A stretch of 64,000 nt of DNA, taken from the NCBI GenBank assembly GCA_930367215.1, contig OV884059.1, positions 28,482,945 to 28,546,944 on the forward strand, read 5' to 3'. This DNA comes from Pollenia angustigena (Eukaryota; Arthropoda; Insecta; Diptera; Polleniidae). The stretch's first letter is position 1; each line of letters starts with the position of its first letter. A program made the translations under genes and the position numbers. Below the pieces are notes generated by a model. That model saw only the letters and a program-made list of their open reading frames with translations, did not search any database and was not told the DNA's origin. Below are positions 34,003 to 45,106 of this stretch, piece after piece.

Positions 34003-35570
34003 AAACAAGTAGGAGTGCTATATTCGGCTATGCCGAATCTTATATACCCTTCTCCATGGTGCGATAAGAACAGAAAGTTAAATAAATACCGTTCTTTAGA
34101 TTTAAATAAATCTATTTTCTAATTTGGAAACTTTGGCTCTTGCAGTTCTCCAGATATACAAAAATCAATGTCTTTTAAGTGAAGTGTCACGCCCACTTCT
34201 CCAATGCCGCCCACATTTTGTCGGATGTTGTGTATTGAAAACCAAGATGATTGTACCTAATTTGAAAACTTTGTCTCTTGCTCTTCTCCAGATATACAAA
34301 AATCTATGTCTTTGTAAAAGTAGTGCCACACCCACTTTTCTTATCCCGATAACATTTTGTCAGATGTTGTGTGTTCATTACCAAGATGCATGTTCCTAAT
34401 TTGGAAACTTTGGCTCTTGCCGTTCTCCAAGTATACCAAAATTTTTAGTCTTTGCAGAAGTGCCACGCCCACTTCTCCAATCCCGCCCACATTTTGTCGG
34501 ATGTTGTGTATTGAAAAACAAGATGATTGTACCTTATTTGAAAACTTTGTCTCTTGCCTCTCTCCTGATATACAAAAATCTATGTCTTTGTAAAAGTAGT
34601 GCCACAGCCACTTGTCTTATCACTATAACATTTTGTCAGATGTTGTGTGTTTATTACCAAGATGCTTGTTCCTAATTTGGAAACTTTGGCTCTTGCCGTT
34701 CTCCAAGTATACCAAAATTTTTAGTCTTTGCAGAAGTGCCACGCCCACTTCTCCAATCCCGCCCACATTTTGTCGGATGTTGTGTATTGAAAAAGAAGAT
34801 GATTGTACCTTATTTGAAAACTTTGTCTCTTGCCTTTCTCCCGATATACAAAAATCTATGTCTTTGTAAAAGTAGTGCCACACCCACTTTTCTTATCACG
34901 ATAACATTTTGTCAGATGTTGTGTGTTCATTACCAAGATGCTTGTTCCTAATTTGGAAACTTTGGCTCTTGCCGTTCTCCAAGTATACCAAAGTGTTTAG
35001 TCTTTGCAGAAGCGCCACGCCCACTTCTCCAATCCCGCCCACGTTTTGTTGAACGTTGTGTTGATAACCGAAATGGTTGTACTTAATTTGGAAACTTTTG
35101 CTCTTTCCGTTCTGCAGATATAAAGAAATTAATAATGTGTTTGTATGGGATACCGCCCATTTTTTTTAAAGAGGTTGTGTATTGATAATCAAGATGATTG
35201 TACCTAATTTGAAAACTTTGTTTCTCGTCGATCTCCAGATATTTATACAGAAAAAAAAAGAATAAAAACCCACAACAACAAGGGATTTATGGGTAAAATT
35301 AGAGGAAGTCGTGGTTTTTTGCTTAAAGATCATACATTTATTGACCGATCGGGCTGAATTTTAATAGCAATTTTTATGAGCATAACGGATATAAATATAT
35401 ACCAAGCAAGTCCTTATCTGGTGTCTTCGAAAAGCCAAATTCAACAGACGGACGGACAGGTGATCGAATGAATTAGAACTGCTCTTCTCATAAGGATCCA
35501 GAATATATACACTTTTAAGGGTCTTGGATCAATATTTTGGAATTTACAAACGGAAGTAATATCGAGCTTA
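34003..35570 (-). mobile_element. Helitron-like (HINE/DINE-type) element with internal tandem array
   Basis: Minus orientation: the terminal hairpin region 'attcggctatgccgaat' at 34021-34037 is next to the end, then 'atacccttctccatgg'. At the other side lie 'aaggatccagaatatatac' and an ACGGACGGACAGG tract at 35447. It is expanded by a 138-bp tandem array at 34126-35225. All open frames here (34124-34951) are products of that array. Confidence 0.65.
34126..35225. repeat. 138-bp tandem repeat in alternating A/B units (276-bp higher order)
   Basis: Unit starts at 34126, 34264, 34402, 34540, 34679, 34816, 34955, 35090 and 35210. A units carry GGAAACTTTGGCTCTTGC and B units carry GAAAACTTTGTCTCTTGC, alternating A-B through seven units, then A, then B. 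Each unit also has GCCACGCCCACTTCTCC or GCCACACCCACTTTTCT and ATTTTGTCGGATGTTGTGT or ATTTTGTCAGATGTTGTGT. Dimers are very similar to one another, which points to recent expansion of a 276-bp dimer. Confidence 0.85.
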
Positions 35571-35576
35571 ATAGCT

Positions 35577-35770
35577 TAAGCGACAAAAATTTTACAGCAG
35601 AAGTTTTTATTTTATTTCATAAAAATTTTGTATGAAGGTTGTCGCTTACGATAAAATTATTTTGGCCATAAAATCGTTGAGGTATTGGCAAGTGTTGCCA
35701 ATAAAAGTTATTTATTAAAAAAAAACGAAAATTGAAATTAATGTCGCTTAAGCTTTTTTTGAGGTGTAAT
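35577..35770. repeat. GTCGCTTA-motif repeat, also at 63455-63960
   Basis: Shares 'atttcataaaaattttgtatgaa', 'gtcgcttac', 'ttgccaataaa' and 'aaaacgaaaattgaaa' with two copies at the right edge of the window. Non-coding. GCTTAAGCGACA at 35576 and TGTCGCTTAAGC at 35742 form inverted ends. Confidence 0.55.
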
Positions 35771-35878
35771 GCCTCGTAATATATCCTCGGAAAAGTTTTG
35801 TTTTTATTGTGAGAAAAAAAAACTTGACCAAAATTAGTCAGAAATACTAAAATTTTAGTTTTAAATATTGAATATTCT

Positions 35879-35984
35879 GGCCTGTCACAGAAATGAATTC
35901 CGATCGAAAGTGTTTTCGTTTTTTCGAAAATCAAAATACGAAATTACATCGGCTTCCGATCGGAATTGATTGCTGTGACAGGCC
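35879..35984. repeat. 106-bp palindromic element (GGCCTGTCACAG ends)
   Basis: GGCCTGTCACAGAAATGAAT and its inverted counterpart match for about 33 bases, through TTCCGATCGRAAG, with three mismatches. It is a short hairpin-like MITE with no clear target duplication. Confidence 0.6.
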
Positions 35985-35989
35985 TGATT

Positions 35990-37060
35990 ATACAGACCAC
36001 CAAACTTTATGCAAATGTTTGTTCTATAACGAATTCGAGGGGCCTATTTTTTCTTTATAAATGTAGTTCCCTAAATTTAAAAAAGCTACTAAATGAATTT
36101 ATTGAGGCCCAAGCAATTGTGCTTTGTAGACTTTAGGATTTTTCATATTTAACAAATATTTGACGAAAAAATTCTAAAAAGTGTAACCAGTAATTTTATC
36201 ACATTTTCAACTTCTTTATAACAGTTTTCGTAAATTTAGCAAACTTTATGTCTTCACAAATTGTAGTTAAATGTTATTAAGAAACTGTTATATGCTTTTC
36301 GATCCATTAAACATTATGTAAAAGCAGACAACTATTTGATAAAAAATAGTGGTAACTAGTGGCGTGTCAAACATTTGTTATGTGTGACCAAAGCTTTTGT
36401 TCTTTATCAATTTGGAATTTTGCGTTTACCCCATACACTTACGTGTGTTATTGTGGGGCACTTTTCAAGTAGGCACCAAATTGAAAACCTGAACAGAGAT
36501 CAAACATTAAATAAGACACTAAAATTTTTTGGAGTTTAAAGTATAGGCAAGGTACCCTACTATGGAGTGTTCTGGGTACGTCTCCTTCGACTAAATATAA
36601 TATCAGCCATGTTCTGGAAATTGAAATCACATGAAGTTTAAATCGATGAAGATTTTAATTAAAATTTTTTTAAAAATAAACGAATCTTTTCCTGATTTTC
36701 AAAAAGTAGTTCTGGTAAAAATAAGTGGTCCTCAAAGTGTGAGGTATATAAAAGGAAATATGAATTTTCAACACAAATATAGTTTTCAAAATTTGTTCGA
36801 TTTCAATTTCACTCGAATTCGATTTCCAGAATATGGCTGTATATTAAATTAAATTAAAACTAAAAAAAGATAGTAACAACATTTTTAATTTAAAGTTTAC
36901 ACGGTACATAATTTTGCGGCATTTTATGGATATTCTTTTACACATATGAGTACCAAATTGAAAAATTAAACTTTAAAGCTGTTAATTAATATTTATTGTT
37001 CTACGATATTTTACCTCTTATAGATTCATAGAAAATGCATCTTCAAATTGATAATGCTCT
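35990..37060. other. Gene-free stretch
   Basis: No supported gene. CCCCATACACTTACG and TGTGGGG near 36429-36459 form a weak inverted pair. The open frame at 36631-36852 has no recognisable family. Confidence 0.45.
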
Positions 37061-37065
37061 AACAT

Positions 37066-38206
37066 CAGACTGGTGACATCAATGTTATTACAAATGACAC
37101 CAATGAGGCAAAAAGTGGCATCAATCTTATGACGAACGACATCATACAATTTTGTCATATTTTATGCGTCATTTATGCTATGACTACAGTGACATCAATT
37201 CGGTGCCACATTTTGTGTTCTATTAAGATTATTTTCATGTTTAAAAAGTAAAATAAGAAACAAAAATTCCCATATTCTATTATTTTATATTATTTAGTTA
37301 AATAAATTAAATTTACAAAGTAGAATCCCAGTAAAACAATTCGAGTTTTTTGAAGCACTTAAGAGAAAAAGCGCATAATCAAGCTCTAATACAGCAGTAA
37401 ATGATAAAGAATAAAATATACAAAAAAGCTGATATTTTAGTGCTGACAACGAAGAAGGTTTTAAAGCGAAAAAAATAAAATGGTTTACGAAAATGATTAA
37501 AAATGCCATTTAAACAAGTAAAAGCAAAACATTAATGAATATGTTTATATAGTTAGCCCTTAAAAAAGCTCTTTAGGAGTGCTTTGCTTGCATATTAAAA
37601 GAAGCGCTTATTGTCAGCAGAAAATAGTCCTCCAAACCGGGAACACCCCATACAAAAATCAGGCATCCTATCAGCAGGTTTGAAACGATTTGAGGTATGA
37701 ATTCATACGTAAAACCTGCTCCTTTTGGAGCACATTTTTTACTGGGATGATTAAGAAAACCATATCGGGCATGCTGCTGGTGTCTTATAATTGAGAGTAC
37801 AGCTTAAAAAAAGGGCGGAATACAACAAAAGTGAATCAAACATGTGTAACGGGTAAGTAAATAATAATATTCTTTCACTTTGTTTAAAGTAGATCCCAAT
37901 GATTTAGTTAAATGAAAATTTGTCATTTAATTGAGCCTAATGTATCCCTTCTCCGATGTAACTGAGTCATCGCACTGATGACAGTTTGTATTAAATTGAC
38001 TCAGATTCTTTATTTCTGTAATGCCGATGTGTCATCCCATTGATTTGACAACATAATTTGAATTTTGGACCCTGATGACAATTTGGCCAAGTGATGTTAA
38101 GACTGACATCGCAATGATAAAAAGTGTCATGGGGTCAAAAACGAAGACACTTGTCATAGTACTGATGTCAAAATACATCAGCGTTATGAAGCCTTTTCTA
38201 TCAGTG
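37066..38206. mobile_element. TGACATCA-motif TIR element, copy 2
   Basis: Left end CAGACTGGTGACATCAATG, right end ...ACATCAGCGTTATG...CTATCAGTG followed by TA. Both end regions carry repeated TGACATCA/TGATGTCA words (37075-37200 and 37965-38190). It is homologous to 6310-7458. A further insertion-like segment sits at 37327-37746. There is no coding capacity. Confidence 0.55.
37327..37746. mobile_element. CCCAGTAAAA TIR element nested in the TGACATCA element
   Basis: Ends CCCAGTAAAACAATTCG and inverted CCCAGTAAAAAATGTGCTCC. The segment is absent from the homologous region of copy 1, near 6400. The interior has GAAGCACTTAAG, AGTGCTTTGC and GAAGCGCTTA words. Target duplication unclear (perhaps AT). 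Confidence 0.5.
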
Positions 38207-38423
38207 TACTAGCTCTTATAACAGAGCAAAAGTTTGAATGGGTGCTCACTTTTTAAGTTAATATCAAATTTTTGTATTACTATTCAACTTAGAAAGCATT
38301 GGAATATATTTCATTTATTCGTTTCTTTTAAGGGTATCCACGAAAGGATATCTGAAAACCCAGGCTATTTTTCTTTTCGAGCCAAGTTTTTAAAGCAAGT
38401 AAATCTTAAAAACATCTTTGATC

Positions 38424-38556
38424 TTTTTTTTTTAATTTCCTGAGCTAATCCCGCGAAGCTTTTCGCTTGTCTGCAGGAAAGAAACCAGAGTCTCTGGAAA
38501 CCCACAACCCCGGCACTGATAGACTAGCTCACTACCAGCTAGTCTACCGGGGCCCT
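38424..38556 (-). mobile_element. tRNA-derived SINE, copy 1
   Basis: Minus strand: a head GGCCCCGGTAGACTAGCTGG containing an RNA polymerase III A-box-like TAGACTAGCTGG, then a degenerate B box, a body with CAGAGACTCTGG and CTGCAG, GCTTCGCGGGATTAGCTC, and an A-rich tail (T run at 38424-38433 on plus). It aligns along its length with 57421-57563. The B box here is worn (GGGTTGTGGG). Confidence 0.65.
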
Positions 38557-38905
38557 CTTTATATCCTTCATAACCTCTTTAATCTGCCTGTTCCATGCTT
38601 TAAAGTTTTTGATTTAGTTTCAAAAGTTCTTATGAAATATTTTAATCTCGATAATGTCCGTCTAAGTTTTAGCCTTGATGATAATTTTTTTTTTAAACAT
38701 TCACCACAGGTGGAGTCATTCTGTTTGTAATTTCTACAATATTGATATTAGACCCTATAAAGTATTAATATTCTGGGTCCATATAATAGCGAAGTTGATT
38801 AAACGATGTCCGTATATGAGTCTGTCCGTTTATAGGTTGAAATGAGTTTTCCGAAGACCCTAGAAATTATGGGGACTAGGCTGTTATACATCTATGCTAT
38901 ATATA

Positions 38906-39778
38906 ATAAGGGATTTTTTAAGAGCTATAATAAAGTTAAAAAAAAACACATAAAATTCAAAAAAATGCATGAAATCTTTATTTGAATCGATAGTACGGTC
39001 CATATAATTTAAATTTTGAAGATTATTGCATGCAAATGTTGACCGTGACTGCGCCTCAAATGGTCCATCCGCTTAGTCCAATTTTGGCATACTCTTTCCA
39101 ACATTTCGGCCTCTCATAAATAAATGCTTCAATGTTGTCTTCCAATGCGTCAATTGAAGCGAGCATGTCGTTAAATCGCACGATCTAGGCGGCCAATTGA
39201 CCGGTCCCGAACGTGAAATAAAATGTTCACCGAACTTGTCTCTCAATAAGTCCATTGTTAAGCGTGCTGTGTGACGTGTGGCACCGTCTTGTTGAAACCA
39301 CATGTCATGCAAGTCAAGCTCTTGCATTTTGGGCAAAAAAAAGTTGGACATCATCTCACGGTAGCGCTCACCATTCACAATTACGTTACGATTCGCATCA
39401 TATTTGAAGAAGTACGGTCCAATGATGCCACCAGCCCATAAACCGCACCAAACTGTGACTTTTTCTGGATGCATTGGTAGCTCTTGCAATGCTTCTGGCT
39501 GATCTTCACTCCAAAATCGACAATTCTGCTTATTAACGTACCCATTGAGCCAAAAATGAGCTGACCATAAAATGGAAGAAGCGCGCGATGAACTTTCTTA
39601 ACAGAGCACGTATTTTGATAATAAAATTCAATAATTTGCAAGCGTTGTTCGTTTGTAAGACGATTCATGGTTAAATTATAGACCAAACCGAAGATGTTTG
39701 ACAGTGAAACAACACCAAACGTGCGTCAGCTGTTTAAACCAGTGTTGCCAAAAAGATAATAGCTAAAAAATCACCCGA
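38906..39778 (-). mobile_element. Internally deleted mariner element
   Basis: Left end AAGGGATTTTTTAAGAGCTA (38908-38927) pairs with right end TAGCTAAAAAATCACCCGA (39760-39778) as inverted repeats of mariner type. TA flanks (39779-39780; the left one lies within TATATA). The interrupted host sequence 'atatactccgtttaag' is intact at 15728. The element is about 870 bp instead of the usual 1.3 kb. Confidence 0.85.
39075..39668 (-). pseudogene. Mariner transposase, broken
   Basis: The N-terminus MNRLTNEQRLQIIEFYYQN (helix-turn-helix start) runs to ALLPFYGQ. A large deletion then joins, in another frame, to SAHFWLNGYVNKQNCRFW, VTVWCGLWAGGIIGPYFF, WFQQDGATRHTA and VNWPPRSCDLT. A second deletion removes the conserved stretch after the third catalytic Asp and resumes at ASIDALEDNIEAFI. 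Of the D,D34D triad the first Asp region is lost, while the second (QQDGATRH) and third (SCDLT) remain. Only about 195 of about 345 codons are left. It cannot act. Confidence 0.85.
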
Positions 39779-39894
39779 TACTTCGTTAAAGTTTGCTATT
39801 TCATTTCAGGCAGATCGGTGCACAAATGGCTGAAGTATGAGCAAAAAAACACGACTGCCTCTACATTGATTTATATCAAACTAACGGTATTTAG

Positions 39895-40348
39895 CAGGGG
39901 TGTTCTGGAAATCGAAAACGCAAAAAGTTGTTTTTAATACAATTTTAATCAAATTTGTATAGTATTTGTAATAAAATTATATTTAATAGAGAAATATTTG
40001 ATTAATATTTGTCATAAAATTCTTTTATTACAGAAACCGCGTATTTCGATTCGAAAGAAATCATTTACGGATTCGAATAATTTGTACTGTGTATTACGAT
40101 TTTCGTAAATGTTCGAAACGATGACAGAGGTTGTATTTTTTAAAAAATGGGAAATTTGATGAACAATTTTTGTTCGTTATAGAGAGTGGCTTTTAAGAAA
40201 GTGATTTTTTGTTTTCAATAAAGTATGAAAAACGTCCGTTTACTCAAAACCAATATTACGAAAATCGTAATACACAGTACAAATCGTTCGAATCCGTAAA
40301 TGATTTCTTTCGAATCGAAATACGCGGTAACCCCCCAGAACACCCCTG
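39895..40348. mobile_element. CAGGGGTGT MITE, copy 2, with nested palindrome
   Basis: Ends CAGGGGTGTTCTGGAAATCG and inverted CAGGGGTGTTCTGG. The host Helitron-like repeat reads 'ggtatttatttaacttt' uninterrupted (inverse of 34078-34094) and here is split as GGTATTTAG / TATTTAACTTT, consistent with a 2-3-bp TA/TAT duplication. It belongs to the same family as 23372-23591. It hosts the palindrome at 40036-40328. Confidence 0.7.
40036..40328. repeat. ACCGCGTATTTCG palindrome, copy 2 (293 bp)
   Basis: The first and last roughly 70 bases are nearly perfect inverted copies: ACCGCGTATTTCGATTCGAA, ATCATTTACGGATTCGAA, TTTGTACTGTGTATTACG and so on. Non-coding. It is the uninterrupted relative of 32270-33057 and lets that copy's insertion be recognised. 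Confidence 0.75.
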
Positions 40349-40439
40349 TATTTAACTTTCTGTTCTTATCTCACCATGGTGAAGGTTATATCAGATTCCG
40401 CACAGCCGAATACAGCATTCTTACTTGGTTTTTTTTTTT

Positions 40440-42585
40440 TTGGAAAAAGTTTGAAGATGTTCCTTGAAATATATTTATAAAGATCATAATAGCAGCGCTA
40501 TTTGACTTAATAAAATTCAAACATTTTCAAACAAAAAATTTCATTGCAATTTATTGTATTAAAATTATTCAGTTTATAAGACAAAAATAACGAAACTATC
40601 CAGAACGCAAAGAATTTATTCCTTAAAAATATTTATGTATGAATACTTTAGTGCCTGGACAAAGACATTATAAGCAAACGTACGTACATACGTACATGCG
40701 TCAACATAATTGAATGGGGCTAAAATGTGTATCTGTGTGTTTTTCTTATGTATCCCAAATTTCTGAACACATACTCATGGAATATTGTATATTCGTAAAT
40801 TTGTTGATGCTGCTGATGATGATTATTGTCCTGATACTTGTACATATTTTTGTTCTTGTAAGTGCATGCAATCAATTGAGTAGATGTGTTTGTTGCTTTT
40901 GTAAGGATTCTTTTGAAAATGTCAATTATCTTATAGGCTGGCAAGTAATTTTAAATATTTAGTTGTATGCCAAAATATACCATTATTTCATATTCCATGC
41001 TGTATTTGGTATGGTTTTTCTTTATTTTTTTTTTTTTCTTTTGTTTTTGGTAACATCCATTAAGCCACATACACATGCGAAATTGAACATACATATAAAC
41101 ACGAACATAAACGAGGGTACGAAGATAAGGCTCCTTTAAAACATATTCAAAGATATTTCTAAACTGCTAAAATTAAGTAACTTTTAATGAGAGAAACATA
41201 TTTTTCACCTAGTCCTCAGTATCAAGTTTGATACATTAAAATATACATATAGATATCAAGTAGGAATAAGATGGCTACCTGAATCGAAAATGTCAGTTAA
41301 AGAACAACAGAACATCAAATGAATAAGACTTTAAATTTAAAATAATTTTTAGAGTTTGCCCTCGTTTATATTGAAATATTCCGTTGTGTGAGTAATACAC
41401 ATTAAGGACATTTTGTAGGGCAGAGTACCTAAGTTTCCTCATCAGTTGCTTTGACTTCACATACACGCATTTACAATTTAGTACTGCTGCTGCTGGCCAT
41501 GTTGTGATTAAACTACCCCACATACTGGCAATTTAGCTCCATGCTTATACATACATACGTCCATAAAACAAAACACATACAAACATTTACATATGTACAT
41601 ACATATAAACTGAAATACAAACATGGAACAAACGTACAAATATGGACACTTCAAATTTACGCATCAGTTTATCCGAAGCAGGCACAGAAACTGTAAACGG
41701 ACTTAATCACGCACACAAACACACATACTGATATACTCATACCCTTTGTCCATACAACAAAACATAAAAGCTTAAGTGCCCACACATACAGACAATGCTC
41801 TATACACGTATAGCCAAGAGTTATGGACTCAGCTCTGGCCAATTTAATTTTCTCGCCCAAACGCAGGCGAAACAAGTTCGCCCAGCATTTCCACATGATT
41901 TAACGTTGCCTACCGTAGGCATGAGGGTACACACGCACACACACACACTCATCCCAAACATATGAAACGTACACACTTAAACTCTAAACTCATATCCATA
42001 CAAGCAAACTTTCATACAGCACACACGTACATGCATATGCATTTGTACGTTTGCCTTAATGTATTTTGAACTTTAATCGTGTTTGTACGAGTACTCGAAC
42101 TCGGTACATGTGTGTATGTATGGGTAAATATTGTTAATGTGCCTGCCAATGTTTGTATCTGGCGGTGTCCATATTTTCTGTATACATCGTCCGTTTGTGG
42201 ACAAAATTTTGCTCCATTAGAGCGAACAAAATTTGCATGATGATGATGATGATGATGGTGACGATGGTGTAGCCTGCAAATATTATAAAGCAACAACAAC
42301 AATAACTACAGCAACTACAATATGACAAAAAATAACGACGTCGAGAACGACTCGTTTTCAGAATAAAAGTTTTCCACTTCATTAAGTGGTACTTGTTTTG
42401 TATCATACACGAAGAGAATGAACAATGTAGAATAACAAAAACAACTCTACGCCAAACAGAACTATAAAAACAAATGCAAAATTAAAGTTCAAGCATACAA
42501 TATAAGACGACACCCGATTGTTGCCAGATCACAGATATGAAAGAAGTGGAACTATAAATGGGGATTTTGGTTGATTTAGCAAAAG
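40440..42585. other. Gene-free stretch, CA-rich with a (GAT)n tract
   Basis: No supported gene. It has many 'acatacatac' and 'cacacacac' tracts and a (GAT)n at 42236-42258. Small frames at 40714-40962 and 41669-41896 are low-complexity or lie in the duplicated segment. Confidence 0.5.
41644..41867 (+). repeat. Inverted duplication, arm 1
   Basis: This segment, from CTTCAAATTTACG to TTTTCTCGCCCAAACGCA, reappears inverted at 45107-45278 with few mismatches. This arm carries about 45 bases (about 41772-41816, 'agtgcccacacatac...tatagcc') that are absent from arm 2. No coding role is apparent. Confidence 0.8.
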
Positions 42586-42688
42586 TACACAGAGAAAATT
42601 AAAAATTGTTTCGAATCACTTAATTCATACCAAATTCATAGAATCAAGCCAACAAATTGTAGATTACTAAAAATTTTAACAATTTTTT

Positions 42689-44202
42689 TTTATTATTATT
42701 ATTTCATCCAAGTTGCTAGGTGGAACATAGGGCGACAACAAAATTTTTCCAATAATTTCTTCTTAATGCTAACAATTTTATTTCACTTCACGTTGTATGC
42801 GCCTTCCTAAGTTCATCTTGAACTTGTCGTCTCCATGTTTGAGTGGGAATGCCTCTGCGTCGGCTTCCCTGAGGGTTCCATTGGTTCTGTTCGAATGCCT
42901 GGATTCTTCTAATTACTCTTGCAGATGTATTCCATGTTTCGCACCCATAGAGCAATATAGATCTTACATTGGAGTTGAATATACGTATTTTGGTGCTATG
43001 TTTAATCTGTGATGATTTCCAGACATAATTCAAGGCTCCAAATGCTTGGCTCCGAAATGGATTTATGTCCATGGATTTATGTCCATTTCGGAGCCTCCTG
43101 TGGATGTTAATATGCTTCCAAGATAATTAAATAACCCTACTTCTTCCAGTGGTGTATTGTCTAAAATTAGTGGTGGTAGTGGTATTTCCAGCGTTTATGC
43201 GCAAGGATTTGGTTTTAGAGCTATTGATTACAATACCGGCTCTTTTCGCGTACTCTTGCACTTGGTTCAGTTTTTGCTGGACTGATGATGCGTTAAAAGA
43301 CATATGTCATCAGCGTAGTCAAGATCCTCTAGCCGGCTGTTGAAGTACAATCGGGAGATATCCATGTGGCTTTATGTATTCGCTTATGTGGGAACAACGT
43401 ACCGCCTATCACGAGAGCGTTGCTAGCGCATGTTTCCGCGAATAAAGTACCATTTTTATTCATTGTTCCTAGCCCATGGCTGCCCATTACAGATTCGAAA
43501 TTGTTTTTGTCACTCCCGACCTGAGCGTTGAAGTCGCCCATTAATATAATTATGTCTCCCCTGTGAATAGAGTCGAGTTCCTGTGTCAACTGGCTGTAGA
43601 ACGCACTCTTATCCGATTCTTCAGCGTTCTCCGTCGTAGCGTAGCATTGCATAATAGAAAGGTATTTGGCTCTTGTACGAAATCTAGCTGATATAATGCG
43701 ATCTGTGTGCGGTTTCCAATCAACCAGAGCTTCTTTATCAGACCATCTTGTTTCACATAAACCAAGGAGTGTTAATTTATACTTGCAGAATTCTTTCGTT
43801 ATTTGGGCAAGTTTTGAGGGTTCAAGCATTGTTCGAATATTCCATGTTCCGAATCGTGTACTTGTTTTCATTCCGAATGTTGTCATCGAGGGGGGATTTT
43901 GATTGTTATTTTTATTTTCTGTGGTTTCGTTAATTATGTGTTTTAAGGTGACCAGGAGATTATCCTGATGCACCCGATTCTGGACTGGTGCCGCCAGCTA
44001 TGCTACCAGACTAGCGATGAAAATAACAGCCGTTCCACGGGAATCAGACGCTGCTTGAGCCGCTCCTAACCTGGAGAACAGACGCTCGGTGTACCTGTTG
44101 GTCCGCGGGAGCTATTTGATTTCACTCCTACCACCCATATATGAGAGGCGTTCCCCTATCCGCCACCTGGGAACGCGTCCATTTGGGGTTACAGGCTCCC
44201 CC
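42689..44202 (-). mobile_element. Internally deleted RTE-like LINE
   Basis: On the minus strand a GC-richer leader starts at about 44202 (GGGGGAGCCTGTAACCCC). It continues through an apurinic-endonuclease segment, jumps to the YADD part of the reverse transcriptase, runs to the C-terminus and ends in a short (AAT)n tail at 42689-42705. Leader style, protein motifs and the tail resemble RTE-type LINEs of insects. Target duplications were not found. Confidence 0.7.
42788..43973 (-). pseudogene. RTE-like LINE ORF: endonuclease joined to RT remnant
   Basis: The N-terminal part (43329-43973) shows FGTWNIRTML, LLGLCETRWS (catalytic Glu region), ILMGDFNAQVG (Asp/Asn) and HKATWISPD. Immediately after this the reading changes to LEDLDYADDICLL (YADD at about 43306-43317), then VGLFNYLGSILTSTGGSEMD, KIRIFNSNVRSILLYGCETW and RGIPTQTWRRQV. 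The fingers and most of the palm of the reverse transcriptase, several hundred codons, are missing. Frames change between parts, and a 14-bp direct duplication occurs at about 43062-43089. It is non-functional. Confidence 0.8.
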
Positions 44203-44204
44203 AA

Positions 44205-44705
44205 ATTCTATTTGTTTAAATTATTTTACTTTAAAATAAAAAATCAATTAAAATTTTTTGTAATTCAATTCAAAATTTCTTTCAAAACAACTTAAATGTT
44301 AATTAAATCAAAATTATATTTTTAATTTTCTTTCAACAAAAAAAAATAGTAGACTCAGTTATCACATTAATTAAATTGAAACACTTTTTAAAAAATGTTT
44401 TTAATGGATAAAAAAATTGCGGAAAATTTTTTCTGTGTTTGTGATTTACTACAAATGATGTTAAATTTTATCTTGGAGGAACAAATCACATAATAATCTT
44501 CCAACTATAATAATGTCGATGTTGAAAGTTTGTTGTGGCCAAGTTGTTTTTGTCAGGTCAATAATAATAATAATGTTGTTTGTTACTCAGTCGCTCATTC
44601 GAAATCAATATGACAAGTCATTCTTTTTAGCAGGACGTTGCAATAAAAAAATTTTCCCGTCATAATAAGTGTTAGTTGGAGCGAAAGTTGAGCCCATTTT
44701 ATGCC
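44205..44705. other. AT-rich spacer with a TTTTTTCTGTG end
   Basis: AAAATTTTTTCTGTG at 44425-44439 looks like a right end of the CACAGAAAAAA class. A CACAGAGAAAATT left-type end lies at 42588. They might bound one element with the RTE-like LINE inside, but the flanks (TA versus TT) do not match. No gene. Confidence 0.35.
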
Positions 44706-45106
44706 AGACACAGGCAGAGAAAAAATGGTTGAATTATGGTTAAAAAAAAATATTATGGTCCCCGCAATGGCAACAAACAAACTATTGTTGTTTTTTACAT
44801 TACTTTTATCACGATTGATAATATGTTGTTTCTATTTAAGAATAAATTTTTTACCTCCCTTGAAACTTCAAATATGGTTAAATTTAGCAATTTAATGTTT
44901 CAACAAAATAAAGCTACAACTATACAATTAAACATATTATGGTTACTTTAACCATATTATTGTCACCACAAACATATTATTGTTAAATTCATCTATCCAA
45001 AGGCCATAACCGTGTTATGGTTGTCTCCAAACATGTTATGGTTAATTATAATAACAATAACATGTTTGAAATTATTTTAACAATAAAACTTTGTATGTAT
45101 GCGTTT

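Larger units (their letters stand above)
38697..40432 (+). mobile_element. Helitron-like (HINE/DINE-type) element hosting two insertions
   Basis: Starts 'cattcaccacaggtgg', passes through 'ctgggtccatataatagcgaagtt' and a GTCY-like tract at 38806-38833, and ends 'caccatggtgaaggttata' with hairpin ATTCCGCACAGCCGAAT (40396-40412) and CTTACTTGG. It is interrupted by a mariner at 38906-39778 and a MITE at 39895-40348. Without those it is a short copy. Confidence 0.7.

Noticed and set aside
34124..34951. Series of 71-91-residue open frames with similar sequence
   Set aside because: They follow the 138-bp tandem array, not a gene. Frames break with each unit-length change.
42588..44439. CACAGAGAAAATT and TTTTTTCTGTG as ends of one element around the RTE-like LINE
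   Set aside because: Flanking dinucleotides differ (TA versus TT) and no shared interior motif supports the pairing.
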